This document shows, piece by piece, positions 27,851-38,926 of a DNA stretch of 64,000 nucleotides. The DNA comes from an uncultured Phocaeicola sp. (GTDB taxonomy: Bacteria; Bacteroidota; Bacteroidia; Bacteroidales; Bacteroidaceae): the NCBI GenBank assembly GCA_944320855.1, contig CALUJF010000003.1, positions 55,117 through 119,116 of the forward strand, written 5' to 3'. Under the pieces are notes generated by a model that saw only the letters and a list, made by a program, of their open reading frames with translations, searched no databases and was not told where the DNA came from. How positions within the stretch are numbered: position 1 is the first letter of the stretch; each line of letters opens with the position of its first letter. Made by a program: the position numbers and the translations under genes.

Positions 27851-30800
27851 ATGAATTTAAAGAAAACACTGCTTGTAGGTTCTTTATTTTGCGGGGTATA
27901 TGTATTTCCGTTATATGCGGAGACTCCATATTCCGAAAGTGAGACTATCGAGCAGCAAAAAGGTATCCGTGTCAGTGGTACTGTCATCGACAAAGAAAAA
28001 AACACTTTAGTGGGTGTAAATATTATGGTAAAAGGTTCTTCAGGGGGGACTATTACCGATATTGACGGTCATTTTTATATTGAAGTACCTGATAAAAGCA
28101 GTATTCTTGTCATCACCTATGTAGGATTTAAAACTCAGGAAATTCCGGTTGGTAATAATATCAATTTTAATATTACTTTATTGGAAGATGTAGAAGCATT
28201 GGATGAAGTGGTAGTTGTGGGATACGGTAATCAGAAGAAACTCTCGGTTATCGGTTCCGTACAAACTTTAGATCCTTCGAAATTACAGGTAGGTTCATCC
28301 CGTTCCATGAGTAATAATCTGGCGGGACAACTGGCAGGTGTCATTGCCGTACAGCCTTCGGGAGAGCCCGGGTATGATAACTCAAATTTTTGGATTCGTG
28401 GTATATCTTCATTCAGCGGAAATACGTCTCCGTTGGTTTTGGTAGATGGCGTAGAGCGTAGTTTGAATGATATCGATCCGGCGGAAATAGAATCGTTCTC
28501 AGTATTGAAAGATGCATCGGCCAGCGCCATGTATGGTGTGCGAGGTGCCAACGGTGTTATTTTGATTAATACCAAACGCGGTTCGGTATCTGCTCCTTCC
28601 GTAAATTTACGTGTGGAGCAATCTATTCAGGCTCCTACAAAGCTTCCTCAGTTCATAGGAGCTGCCGAATATATGAGTTTGCTGAATACGCTTCAGCCCG
28701 ATCCGAACAAAAGGCTGTTTACGAAAGACCAGATTTTGAAGACTTATTATGGATATGATAAAGATTTATATCCTGATGTAGACTGGATAGATGCGATAAC
28801 CAAGGATTACGCTAATTCTACGCGTGCAAATCTGACGGTATCCGGCGGTACGGAAATACTTCGCTATTCATTGACAGCTTCTCTTTACCATGAAAACGGA
28901 ATTATGGGGTCTGATAAAACACTGCCTTACGATACGCAAAGCAAACTGGACCGTTATAATATTCGTGCCAATGTGGATTTGGATTTGACGAAAACAACGC
29001 TTTTACGTTTCAATGTGGGAGGTTATTTACAGAATCTTCGTAAATCGAGAAGTAGTACGGATGAACTGTTTCAAGCTGCTTTCGAGACTCCGCCGTTTGT
29101 ACATCCTGCCATTTATTCGGACGGTACCATTCCTCGTGTCAGCAATACCCGTAAAAACCCGTGGGCTATGAATACGCAGAACGGTTATTACCGCGGTGGA
29201 AAAAGTAAGCTGGAATCTCTTTTTTCTTTGGAACAGAATTTAAAGATGATTACTCCGGGGCTGAAAATGAAAGTGACGTTTGCATTCGATACATATAATG
29301 AGAATTTTGTTACTCGCGGTAAGGAACCTGATTATTACAGTGTGGCCAAGTCGCGTAATGATGAAGGAGAATTGGTGCACAGTATTTTGAGTTATGGTAG
29401 TGAGTTTTTAGACCATTCAAGTAACGCCAATTACGGAAACCAAAGTACTTATCTGGAAGCTGCCGTTACATATAACCGTACTTTTGACAAACATGCACTT
29501 GATGCGCTTTTCTTATACAACCAGCGTAGCTATGACTGGGGTGATATACAACCTAATCGTACACAAGGTATCGCCGGTCGTCTTTCTTATACTTTCGACC
29601 GCCGTTATATCAGTGAATTTAATTTCGGTTACAACGGTTCGGAGAACTTTGCAAAAGGCAAGCGCTTCGGTTTCTTCCCTTCCGTAGCCATCGGTTGGTT
29701 GATTTCAGAAGAAAGCTTCATGAGGAATTTGCAGGAAGACATTACAAAATTGAAGTTGAGAGCTTCTGTCGGTTCGGTAGGTAATGATAATATCGGCGGT
29801 CGTCGTTTTGCATATATCACTACCATTAACAGTAATTCCAGCGGTTATCATTTCGGATATACCGATAGCAACTATTACACAGGTATTCAGGAAGGTGAAG
29901 TAGGGGTTTCCGATCTGACTTGGGAAAAAGCTTTTAAAATGAATATCGGTCTTGAATTGGGGTTGTGGAACGAGTTGGATGTACAACTGGATTTCTTTAA
30001 AGAAAAACGTACCAGTATTTTTATGCAACGTTCTACCATCCCTACCCAAGCAGGTTTCGTGTCTAATCCGTATGCCAACTATGGTAAAGTGAATAATCAG
30101 GGATATGATCTTTCGGTAATTTACAACAAACGGTTCAATGATGATTGGGCAATGAGCCTGAGAGGTACTGTCACTTATGCTAAAAATGAGATATTGGAGA
30201 AAGACGAGCCGGAATCGGTCAAAGGAACTTACCGTTCCATTACGGGACGCTCCATTAATACCCTATGGGGATTGCAGGCAGAACGCCTTTTTACGGAAGA
30301 TGATTTTATAAACGGGGAACTGAAACCCGGTATACCGAAACCTGAATTAGGAACGGAGGTACGTCCGGGAGATATCAAATATGTCGATATGAATGATGAT
30401 GGGGTCATTACGGAAGCGGATGAAGGATATATAGGCGGAACAAAAGATCCGCGTATGGTATACGGTTTCGGTGGTAACCTGAATTACAAGCAATGGGATT
30501 TCAGCTTCTTCTTCCAGGGCTCTGCAGATGCATATCGCGTTATCGGTGGTTCCAATTATTTTATTCCGGGGAGCGGACAAGGCGTATTGGGTAATGTATA
30601 CGATAATTATACCGATTGCTGGACAGAAAAGAATCCTTCGCAGGATGTGTTCTGGCCTCGTCTATCAGAGAGTACGAATACCAATAATAGCCGTGCTTCT
30701 ACCTGGTGGAAGAAAGATATGAGTTTCTTGCGACTGAAATCAATAGAATTGGGTTACAGTATTCCTCAGTCTGTTACGCGTAAAATTCATGCCAAGAGCA

Positions 30801-30937
30801 TCCGCTTCTTTGTGAGCGGTAACAATCTGTTCTATCTTTCCAAATTCAAACTTTGGGATCCTGAACTGGATACCGTCGACGGTTTGAAATATCCGTCCAT
30901 GCGCTCTTTGATGGTGGGATTTGACTTGAATTTTTAA
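27851..30937 (+). CDS. SusC-like TonB-dependent transporter (PUL 2)
   Basis: 1028 residues. A signal peptide (to about 24) precedes a carboxypeptidase-regulatory-like domain (about 37-115, GTVIDKEKNTLVGVNI). The plug starts with ALDEVVVVGYGNQKK. It has IRGISSFSG and PLVLVDGVERS, and the barrel ends with MVGFDLNF. It imports alpha-gluco-oligosaccharides with the SusD partner 25 bp downstream, judging from the GH97/GH31 neighbours and the SusR-like activator. Full length, no frameshift. Confidence 0.93.
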   Translation: MNLKKTLLVGSLFCGVYVFPLYAETPYSESETIEQQKGIRVSGTVIDKEKNTLVGVNIMVKGSSGGTITDIDGHFYIEVPDKSSILVITYVGFKTQEIPVGNNINFNITLLEDVEALDEVVVVGYGNQKKLSVIGSVQTLDPSKLQVGSSRSMSNNLAGQLAGVIAVQPSGEPGYDNSNFWIRGISSFSGNTSPLVLVDGVERSLNDIDPAEIESFSVLKDASASAMYGVRGANGVILINTKRGSVSAPSVNLRVEQSIQAPTKLPQFIGAAEYMSLLNTLQPDPNKRLFTKDQILKTYYGYDKDLYPDVDWIDAITKDYANSTRANLTVSGGTEILRYSLTASLYHENGIMGSDKTLPYDTQSKLDRYNIRANVDLDLTKTTLLRFNVGGYLQNLRKSRSSTDELFQAAFETPPFVHPAIYSDGTIPRVSNTRKNPWAMNTQNGYYRGGKSKLESLFSLEQNLKMITPGLKMKVTFAFDTYNENFVTRGKEPDYYSVAKSRNDEGELVHSILSYGSEFLDHSSNANYGNQSTYLEAAVTYNRTFDKHALDALFLYNQRSYDWGDIQPNRTQGIAGRLSYTFDRRYISEFNFGYNGSENFAKGKRFGFFPSVAIGWLISEESFMRNLQEDITKLKLRASVGSVGNDNIGGRRFAYITTINSNSSGYHFGYTDSNYYTGIQEGEVGVSDLTWEKAFKMNIGLELGLWNELDVQLDFFKEKRTSIFMQRSTIPTQAGFVSNPYANYGKVNNQGYDLSVIYNKRFNDDWAMSLRGTVTYAKNEILEKDEPESVKGTYRSITGRSINTLWGLQAERLFTEDDFINGELKPGIPKPELGTEVRPGDIKYVDMNDDGVITEADEGYIGGTKDPRMVYGFGGNLNYKQWDFSFFFQGSADAYRVIGGSNYFIPGSGQGVLGNVYDNYTDCWTEKNPSQDVFWPRLSESTNTNNSRASTWWKKDMSFLRLKSIELGYSIPQSVTRKIHAKSIRFFVSGNNLFYLSKFKLWDPELDTVDGLKYPSMRSLMVGFDLNF

Positions 30938-30962
30938 TGATAACCAACTATACAATCATATT

Positions 30963-32825
30963 ATGAAACTATTTAAATATATTATAACCGGAGTTTTGGG
31001 TATGCAGCTCTTGACTTCATGCGTCGATTATCTGGATAAAGAATCAGATACGGAACTGACACTCCCTATGGTATTCGAAGATAAAACCCGTATAGAGGGT
31101 TGGCTTGCCAATGTATATTCTCATGTTCCTGATCCTTATTGGGGATACGCGCGGAAATTAGGATGGGATATTCTCAGTGATGATATGACGGCCTCTGAAC
31201 GGTGGCGGCAATGGGATTGGAAAGTAATTCCGATGCTATTGGGCGAATGGACACCTTCTACGGATTGGGACGGTAACTATTGGGCACGGTTGCCCCAGCT
31301 GATACGCGAGGCTAATATTTTTATAGAAAACGTACATCCGCTGCCCGATCAGGGAATCAGTGCTACTGAAGTGACGTATATGAAAGCGGAGATGCGGTTT
31401 ATGATCGCTTATTATTATTATCTGCTGTCAAATACGTATGGTCCGGTTCCTTTCAAACCGAACTATATAGCGCCGACAGACTTTAATTTGGCGGATTTAA
31501 TGGAAGGACAACGCCCCTATTATGAAGTGGTGGATTGGGTGGATAAAGAGTTGCAGGAAGTAGCCAAAATTCTTCCCCCCAAATATACCGAAGCACGTAA
31601 ATACGGTCGTGCTACTTCTATCATGTGTCTTGCAGTACGTGCCCGTATGTTACTTTTTGCCGCCAGTCCGTTGGTAAATGGAAATCCTGATTATGCAAAT
31701 CATAAGAATAAGGACGGCGAGAATCTTTTCAGTACTACTGAAGACAAGAGTAAATGGGCGTATGCGGCGCAGGCTTGTAAAGAACTGATTGATGCCGCTG
31801 AAGCTGCCGGACATAAATTGTATGTGGAAAAGAATGATGATGGTACAATAGACCCGTTTATGTCTTATCAAAATCTTTTCCTGACAAGATATGACGAAGG
31901 AAATACTGAAATTCTGTTTGCACGTCCCGGTGGTTCGGAATATGGCGAATACGAAAAACATGCCACTCCGGCTGCCAGTGGCGGTAGCGGCGGCTTGGGC
32001 GTTACGCAGTCGTTGGTGGATGCATTCTTTACGGAAAACGGTCTGCCTATCAATGATGATCCCGAATATAAGGAAGCAGGTTTTTCTGGTTCTGATGAAA
32101 CGCGTAATAATACAGTGTGGGATACGGAAGTGAACGGAGGAGCGATAACCAAAAGCGGCACTTATAATCCGTATTGTCATCGTGAGCCTCGTTTCTATAT
32201 TACGGTGAGCTATAATAACTCTTATTTCACACAGGAGAAGCGTCTATTTAATTTTTTCAATGGAAGTAAAGACAATCCGCATACCCATGATGCTCCGCAA
32301 AATGGTTATTTGATACGTAAAAAAATATCTCCGGACTTGAATGTAAAGCAGGGTACTTATAAGTATCGTCCGGGTATTGTCTATCGCTTGGGCGAGGCTT
32401 ATCTGAATTATGCGGAAGCATTGAACGAATCCGATCCGGGTAATGGAGAGATTTTGTTCTATCTGAATAAAATCCGTGAACGTGCGGGCATTCGTCAGTA
32501 TACCACAGGTGAAACGGATGCAAATTATATTCATGTTAATTTGAACGACCAGGCGGAAATGCGCAAGTTGATTCGTGCCGAACGTCGTGTGGAATTGAGC
32601 TGTGAAGGAATCCGTTATGATGACCTTCGCCGTTGGAAAGAAGCGGAAAATGTATTGAACGGAGATTTCTACGGAATGAATTTCAGCGGAAGAGATAATT
32701 CTTCTTTCTATGTACTTACGCCTTATCTGAAACGGGTATACAAGAAAGCCTATTATTGGTTCCCTATTCATCAGTCGGAAATAGATAAGAATGATAAGCT
32801 TGTTCAAAGCCCTTATTGGAATTAA
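30963..32825 (+). CDS. SusD-like surface lipoprotein (PUL 2)
   Basis: 620 residues. Lipobox LLTSC puts the acylated Cys near 20. The SusD fold appears in the TPR-like YMKAEMRFMIAYYYYLLSNTYGPVPF and in the C-terminal EAYLNYAEALNES, LNKIRERAGI and LIRAERRVELSCEG-type motifs. It belongs to the longer RagB/SusD subgroup. It sits directly after SusC, so it most likely forms the lid of that transporter and binds the alpha-glucan on the surface. Confidence 0.92.
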   Translation: MKLFKYIITGVLGMQLLTSCVDYLDKESDTELTLPMVFEDKTRIEGWLANVYSHVPDPYWGYARKLGWDILSDDMTASERWRQWDWKVIPMLLGEWTPSTDWDGNYWARLPQLIREANIFIENVHPLPDQGISATEVTYMKAEMRFMIAYYYYLLSNTYGPVPFKPNYIAPTDFNLADLMEGQRPYYEVVDWVDKELQEVAKILPPKYTEARKYGRATSIMCLAVRARMLLFAASPLVNGNPDYANHKNKDGENLFSTTEDKSKWAYAAQACKELIDAAEAAGHKLYVEKNDDGTIDPFMSYQNLFLTRYDEGNTEILFARPGGSEYGEYEKHATPAASGGSGGLGVTQSLVDAFFTENGLPINDDPEYKEAGFSGSDETRNNTVWDTEVNGGAITKSGTYNPYCHREPRFYITVSYNNSYFTQEKRLFNFFNGSKDNPHTHDAPQNGYLIRKKISPDLNVKQGTYKYRPGIVYRLGEAYLNYAEALNESDPGNGEILFYLNKIRERAGIRQYTTGETDANYIHVNLNDQAEMRKLIRAERRVELSCEGIRYDDLRRWKEAENVLNGDFYGMNFSGRDNSSFYVLTPYLKRVYKKAYYWFPIHQSEIDKNDKLVQSPYWN

Positions 32826-32852
32826 CGGTTAAAAATGCAATTGATTTTTATT

Positions 32853-34322
32853 ATGAAGAATACGATAAAAAATATTCTAATGACATTGCCCTTTGTAATT
32901 ATGGGCTGTCAAGATGAAACGGAACGGATAACTTTGGATTCCCCACAAGACACGATGGGACTGAAAGTTTCTTCGAGTGATGTGGTATTGAATCAGGATT
33001 TGGGTAATGAAGAAGCAATATCCTTTACATGGGGAAGTGCTGCCAATCGAGGAGAAGGAACGAAACTCACATATTATTTTAAGATGGATATGGCCGATAA
33101 TAACTTTGAGACTTCCATCGCAAAAGTAGAAATTCCTGAAGGTGTACAAAGTATCAGTTATACGCACAAGGAAATGAACGCTTTATTGAGCGGGTGGAAG
33201 GTAACAGCGGGAGAAACCGCCATGTTAGAGGCAGAAATCATAGCTGAAGTTTCAGGAGGCAGTGTATATATGAAACCGGAAATATCCAAGGTGCAGTTTT
33301 CGGTGACAGGTTATTATATTGCGCCGAGAGATCTTTTCATTGTAGGTAGCGCCGTTGAAGAGATGGATGCAACTAAAGCGCTTAAAATGAAGGAGGTGAT
33401 TTCCGAACAGAAATATGAATGGGGCGGACATTTGAAGAAAGGTGACTTTAAGTTCATAAAGAGCCGGACAAGTCTGACTCCTTCTTATACAAAAGGCGCC
33501 GATAAAAATACATTGGTTTATAATGAAACGGATGGTGGTACGCTGTTCCACATAGATACGGAAGGGTATTATTTCATTACTGTCGATGTGGAGAAATTAA
33601 CTATTGCAAGTGAAACTCCGGAAAATAAATATAAAGAAGTTTGGGCGGTAGGTAATGCTACTCCGGCAGGTTGGAATATTATGAGTGCGGTTAAATTGAA
33701 TAGAATTAATAATATACAGTTTGTTTATGAAGGGGATTTATATGAAGGAGAATTAAAGTTTCCGTTGGAATTACGTGAGGATTGGAATATACCTTATCTG
33801 ATGCCGAAGACGCATGGAACAGAGCCTGGCGGTGATAATACTATGGAGTATGTAGAGGAAGAAAAAGCAAAAACTCATGATTATAAATGGAAAATTACAG
33901 AATCTCAGACAGGCAGTTATAAAATAATTTTGGATACTTATCTGATGGAAATAACATTCGAAAAGAAATCTGATCTCCCTATTAAAGCTGTTTGGATGAC
34001 AGGTAGCGCTACTGCAACCCAATGGAATACACCATTTGTAATAGCTTTCAATCCGGTTGAAAAGGAAGGTACGTTTGTATGGGAAGGACATCTCAACACT
34101 GGAGAAATAAAATTTCCCCTGAGTAATACTCAAGGTTTTGAGTGTGATTATTTGATGCCTGAGGAAAATGGTACTTCAGTTACCGAAGCCCATAAAATGG
34201 TACGTAAAAATTATCCTGATTCAGGTAAGAACGACTATAAGTGGATAGTGAATGAAGCCGGGAAATATAAGATATCTCTGAATGTGATAGATATGACAGT
34301 TAAATTTGAAAAACAACAGTAA
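32853..34322 (+). CDS. SusE/SusF-like multi-domain glycan-binding lipoprotein
   Basis: About 489 residues from the Met at 32853. The upstream in-frame ATG at 32835 would only add six residues before the signal. The lipoprotein start CQDETE carries acidic residues typical of surface export. A SusE-type Ig domain (about 25-150, SSSDVVLNQDLGNEEAISFTW) is followed by three SusE/F carbohydrate-binding repeats, starting near LFIVGSAVEEMD, EVWAVGNATPAGWN and AVWMTGSATATQWN. Starch-binding SusE and SusF use such modules on the surface; each repeat keeps a tryptophan or other aromatic residue at the equivalent site. Expected to hold alpha-glucan near the SusCD complex. Confidence 0.85.
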   Translation: MKNTIKNILMTLPFVIMGCQDETERITLDSPQDTMGLKVSSSDVVLNQDLGNEEAISFTWGSAANRGEGTKLTYYFKMDMADNNFETSIAKVEIPEGVQSISYTHKEMNALLSGWKVTAGETAMLEAEIIAEVSGGSVYMKPEISKVQFSVTGYYIAPRDLFIVGSAVEEMDATKALKMKEVISEQKYEWGGHLKKGDFKFIKSRTSLTPSYTKGADKNTLVYNETDGGTLFHIDTEGYYFITVDVEKLTIASETPENKYKEVWAVGNATPAGWNIMSAVKLNRINNIQFVYEGDLYEGELKFPLELREDWNIPYLMPKTHGTEPGGDNTMEYVEEEKAKTHDYKWKITESQTGSYKIILDTYLMEITFEKKSDLPIKAVWMTGSATATQWNTPFVIAFNPVEKEGTFVWEGHLNTGEIKFPLSNTQGFECDYLMPEENGTSVTEAHKMVRKNYPDSGKNDYKWIVNEAGKYKISLNVIDMTVKFEKQQ

Positions 34323-34334
34323 TACCAGATAATT

Positions 34335-35792
34335 ATGATAAAAATATTTATTATACAATTTTTATTGATTGTGGCATCCCTTTTGGGGGGATGCCAAGAT
34401 GAAGGAACCGGATGGACGCCTGATATGATTCCTGACGAGAATTTGCCGTCTGATGATGATGATGACGATGAACAGGTGTATGCACCTATCAGTTTGAACG
34501 CTCCTTTATATTGGAGTGTATATGAGTATGCCTGGCAAGCCGAACAGGCCGGTACTAATACGAATATGCCTGAAGTGACTTGGGATGCGAATATTGATTG
34601 GGTATCGGAGAATCTTCTGCCTTATGGTTACGATATGATTTGTACGGACGGCTTTATGTCAATGACAAACGATCCCAGTATTGAACCGGGTGGGTATATG
34701 ACCCATTATGCCGGTATAAAACTGACGGATTTAGTAGCTAAATGTAAGGCTAAAGGTTTGAAACTGGGTGTTTATGATAATCCGTTATGGGTACACTGCC
34801 CGTATGAAACGGTAGTAAAAGGTACTGAAGGTATTACAGTTGGTAGTTTAGTGTACAATCCCGCCATAGATGATGTTCTTAATCCGGATAAAGGGGATGT
34901 CTTTACTTGGGTAGTTCCCAGTCATGAAGGCGCTAAAGAGTTTATTGATGGCTTCTTTAAATATTATAAGAAAATAGGAGTAGAATTTATCCGTATGGAT
35001 TTCCTCTGTCTGTTTGAAACGGGAAATGGTGCCGGCGAAATGCCCGGTAGAGGATATGGACGTGAAGAATACGAACTCGCGCTGAAGTATATTTCCGAGG
35101 CTGCCACAAAGTATAAGGTATTCACTTCGCTTGTGATGCCCAATCTGAAAAACGATGCGGAGTTGGAGAGGAAATATGGTAATATGATTCGGGTAGATGC
35201 CGATACAATGCACGGCGGATGGGAACACTTTGCAAGCAATGACCCTACATTGTTCATTCCCAATGGATGGCCGTCTACCGCTAATATGTTTACCGGCCTT
35301 ATCAGTTGGTCGCACATCGCGGGAAGGGGAAAGGTAGTGCTGGATGCTGATTTTACCCGTTTGAATACATTTGATACGGAAGGTGAAAAACAGAGCGTGA
35401 TTTCTTTGCAACTGATGGCGGGTGGTCCGATTGCCGTAGCCGATCAGTATAATTCGATTGTCAGCGGTGATTTAAAGTTTTATCAGAATAAAGAATTGCT
35501 GGCTTTGAACAAAGACGGATTTGTAGGAAAACCTTTGTCGGATAACTTGTGGGATCCAAACAATCAAATATGGTACGGACAGATGTCCGACGGAGACTAT
35601 ATCGTAGGTTTTTTCAATAAAGAAGATAATGCATATGACCGTAAACTCGATTTTTCTAAAATAGGCATTGAGGGCAAGGTAAAAGTGCGTGATTTGTGGA
35701 AACATGAGGATGTGGGGGAAGCTGAAACTTCTTTGAGTTATAAAATTCCCGGGCGTTCTTGCAAGATTGTACGTCTGACAAAATCTGAGTGA
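34335..35792 (+). CDS. Surface clan-D-like glycoside hydrolase (GH27/GH31-type barrel)
   Basis: 485-residue lipoprotein: lipobox SLLGGC followed by QDEG (surface-export type) and an Asp-rich linker (about 39-46). The rest is a TIM barrel plus C-terminal beta domain (about 410-485). The barrel has YGYDMICTDGF, LGVYDNPLW and a candidate nucleophile Asp222 in FIRMDFLCL. A second candidate acid is Asp288 or Asp290 in RVDADTMHGG, with AGGPIAVADQ at the end. This pattern resembles clan D enzymes, especially GH27-related isomalto-dextranase types. I did not find GH66 dextranase or GH13 motifs. In this operon it takes the place where an endo-acting surface enzyme such as SusG would be expected. Family is uncertain; glycosidase nature is likely. 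Confidence 0.6.
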   Translation: MIKIFIIQFLLIVASLLGGCQDEGTGWTPDMIPDENLPSDDDDDDEQVYAPISLNAPLYWSVYEYAWQAEQAGTNTNMPEVTWDANIDWVSENLLPYGYDMICTDGFMSMTNDPSIEPGGYMTHYAGIKLTDLVAKCKAKGLKLGVYDNPLWVHCPYETVVKGTEGITVGSLVYNPAIDDVLNPDKGDVFTWVVPSHEGAKEFIDGFFKYYKKIGVEFIRMDFLCLFETGNGAGEMPGRGYGREEYELALKYISEAATKYKVFTSLVMPNLKNDAELERKYGNMIRVDADTMHGGWEHFASNDPTLFIPNGWPSTANMFTGLISWSHIAGRGKVVLDADFTRLNTFDTEGEKQSVISLQLMAGGPIAVADQYNSIVSGDLKFYQNKELLALNKDGFVGKPLSDNLWDPNNQIWYGQMSDGDYIVGFFNKEDNAYDRKLDFSKIGIEGKVKVRDLWKHEDVGEAETSLSYKIPGRSCKIVRLTKSE

Positions 35793-35808
35793 TAATTAAA
35801 GTATAATA

Positions 35809-35828
35809 AAACAAGTATTGTCTTGTTT
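35809..35828 (+). other. Short hairpin before first GH97 gene
   Basis: AAACAAG (35809-35815) pairs with CTTGTTT (35822-35828), 6-nt loop, no T-run. It may shape translation or RNA processing within the operon. Confidence 0.3.
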
Positions 35829-35849
35829 GAGAAATTCAGGTGAAAATAG

Positions 35850-38021
<2,172 letters not shown>

Positions 38022-38024
38022 AAA

Positions 38025-38915
38025 ATGAGACGAATAAGATTATGTAAATTCAATGCTTTACTTCTCTTGGCAGGACTATGCGTGATGGGCAGTTGTGCCG
38101 AAGACGAATTACCGGCACCGATGAAGAAAGCGCGGACTGTGGTAAAACTTACGGCAGATTGGTCGGAATGTTCTTCGCCAGCACCGGCGAAATATATGGT
38201 GCGTATAGGCAATGAGACACAGGAAGTAACCGGTAATGTAAATAGTTTTTTATTGCTCTCCACAAGTGATTATGACATGGTGGCGTATAATGAACCGCAA
38301 GGAGTTACTGTTAACGGTAATATAGCTACCCTGAATACGGTAGCTACAAGGAGTGAGGGAAGTTCTGTCGTTACAGGTAATCCCGATGATTTGTTTTCTG
38401 TTTCGGAGGATTTAGTACAGGATGAACTACTTGCTTTGACAGGAGATACATTGCGGCTGACTGTAAAGATGCAACAGCGTACACGTCAAGTTAATATAAC
38501 AATGGATACCGATGTGGAGGATATTAAATCGGTGACAGGTATGCTGGATAATGTAGTTTCGAGTATAGACCTGACTACCGGTGAACAGCTGAGTGTGGCT
38601 AAAGCTTCTGTCAGTTTTACTGCGTCATCGGTAGCAGAAGGTGAGGCAAGGATGCGGCTCAAAGGCACTGTGCGTCTATTGGGGGTATCTCAAGAAAAAG
38701 CCCAGCGGCAGATAATGACGGTGGAGATAACTAAAGAAGATAAAACAATTGAGACAATAACTACCGACCTTACTGAAGTATTGTCTAAACTTGACGAAGG
38801 CGGTAATACGCCGTTGGATATAGAAGGAAGAGGCGGGTTCAACGGTAAGGTCATGACTTGGGATGTGGAAGCAAAAGGAGATTTAAACTTGGTTAAAATA
38901 ATTAAGAACTTTTAA
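38025..38915 (+). CDS. DUF5119/FimB-like lipoprotein, possible fimbrial anchor
   Basis: 296 residues, starting 3 bp after the GH97 stop, so translation is probably coupled. The lipobox is VMGSC followed by AEDE (acidic, surface-type). The body is beta-rich. It has SGNVNSFLLLSTSDYDMVAYNEP-like strands (about 65-90), a long DTLRLTVKMQQRTRQVNI strand, and a GRGGFNGKVMTWDVEAKGDLNLV C-terminus. These features resemble the DUF5119 and Mfa2/FimB anchor group of Bacteroidetes fimbriae. It is followed 11 bp later by a fimbrillin-like gene, the same order as anchor plus pilin pairs. The family call is from pattern memory and needs a profile search. Confidence 0.5.
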   Translation: MRRIRLCKFNALLLLAGLCVMGSCAEDELPAPMKKARTVVKLTADWSECSSPAPAKYMVRIGNETQEVTGNVNSFLLLSTSDYDMVAYNEPQGVTVNGNIATLNTVATRSEGSSVVTGNPDDLFSVSEDLVQDELLALTGDTLRLTVKMQQRTRQVNITMDTDVEDIKSVTGMLDNVVSSIDLTTGEQLSVAKASVSFTASSVAEGEARMRLKGTVRLLGVSQEKAQRQIMTVEITKEDKTIETITTDLTEVLSKLDEGGNTPLDIEGRGGFNGKVMTWDVEAKGDLNLVKIIKNF

Positions 38916-38926
38916 AGATTTAAGCA

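Noticed and set aside
34335-35792. Assignment as a GH66 dextranase by analogy with known dextran PULs
   Set aside because: No GH66 motifs recognised; the barrel looks more like clan D, so only a cautious call was made.
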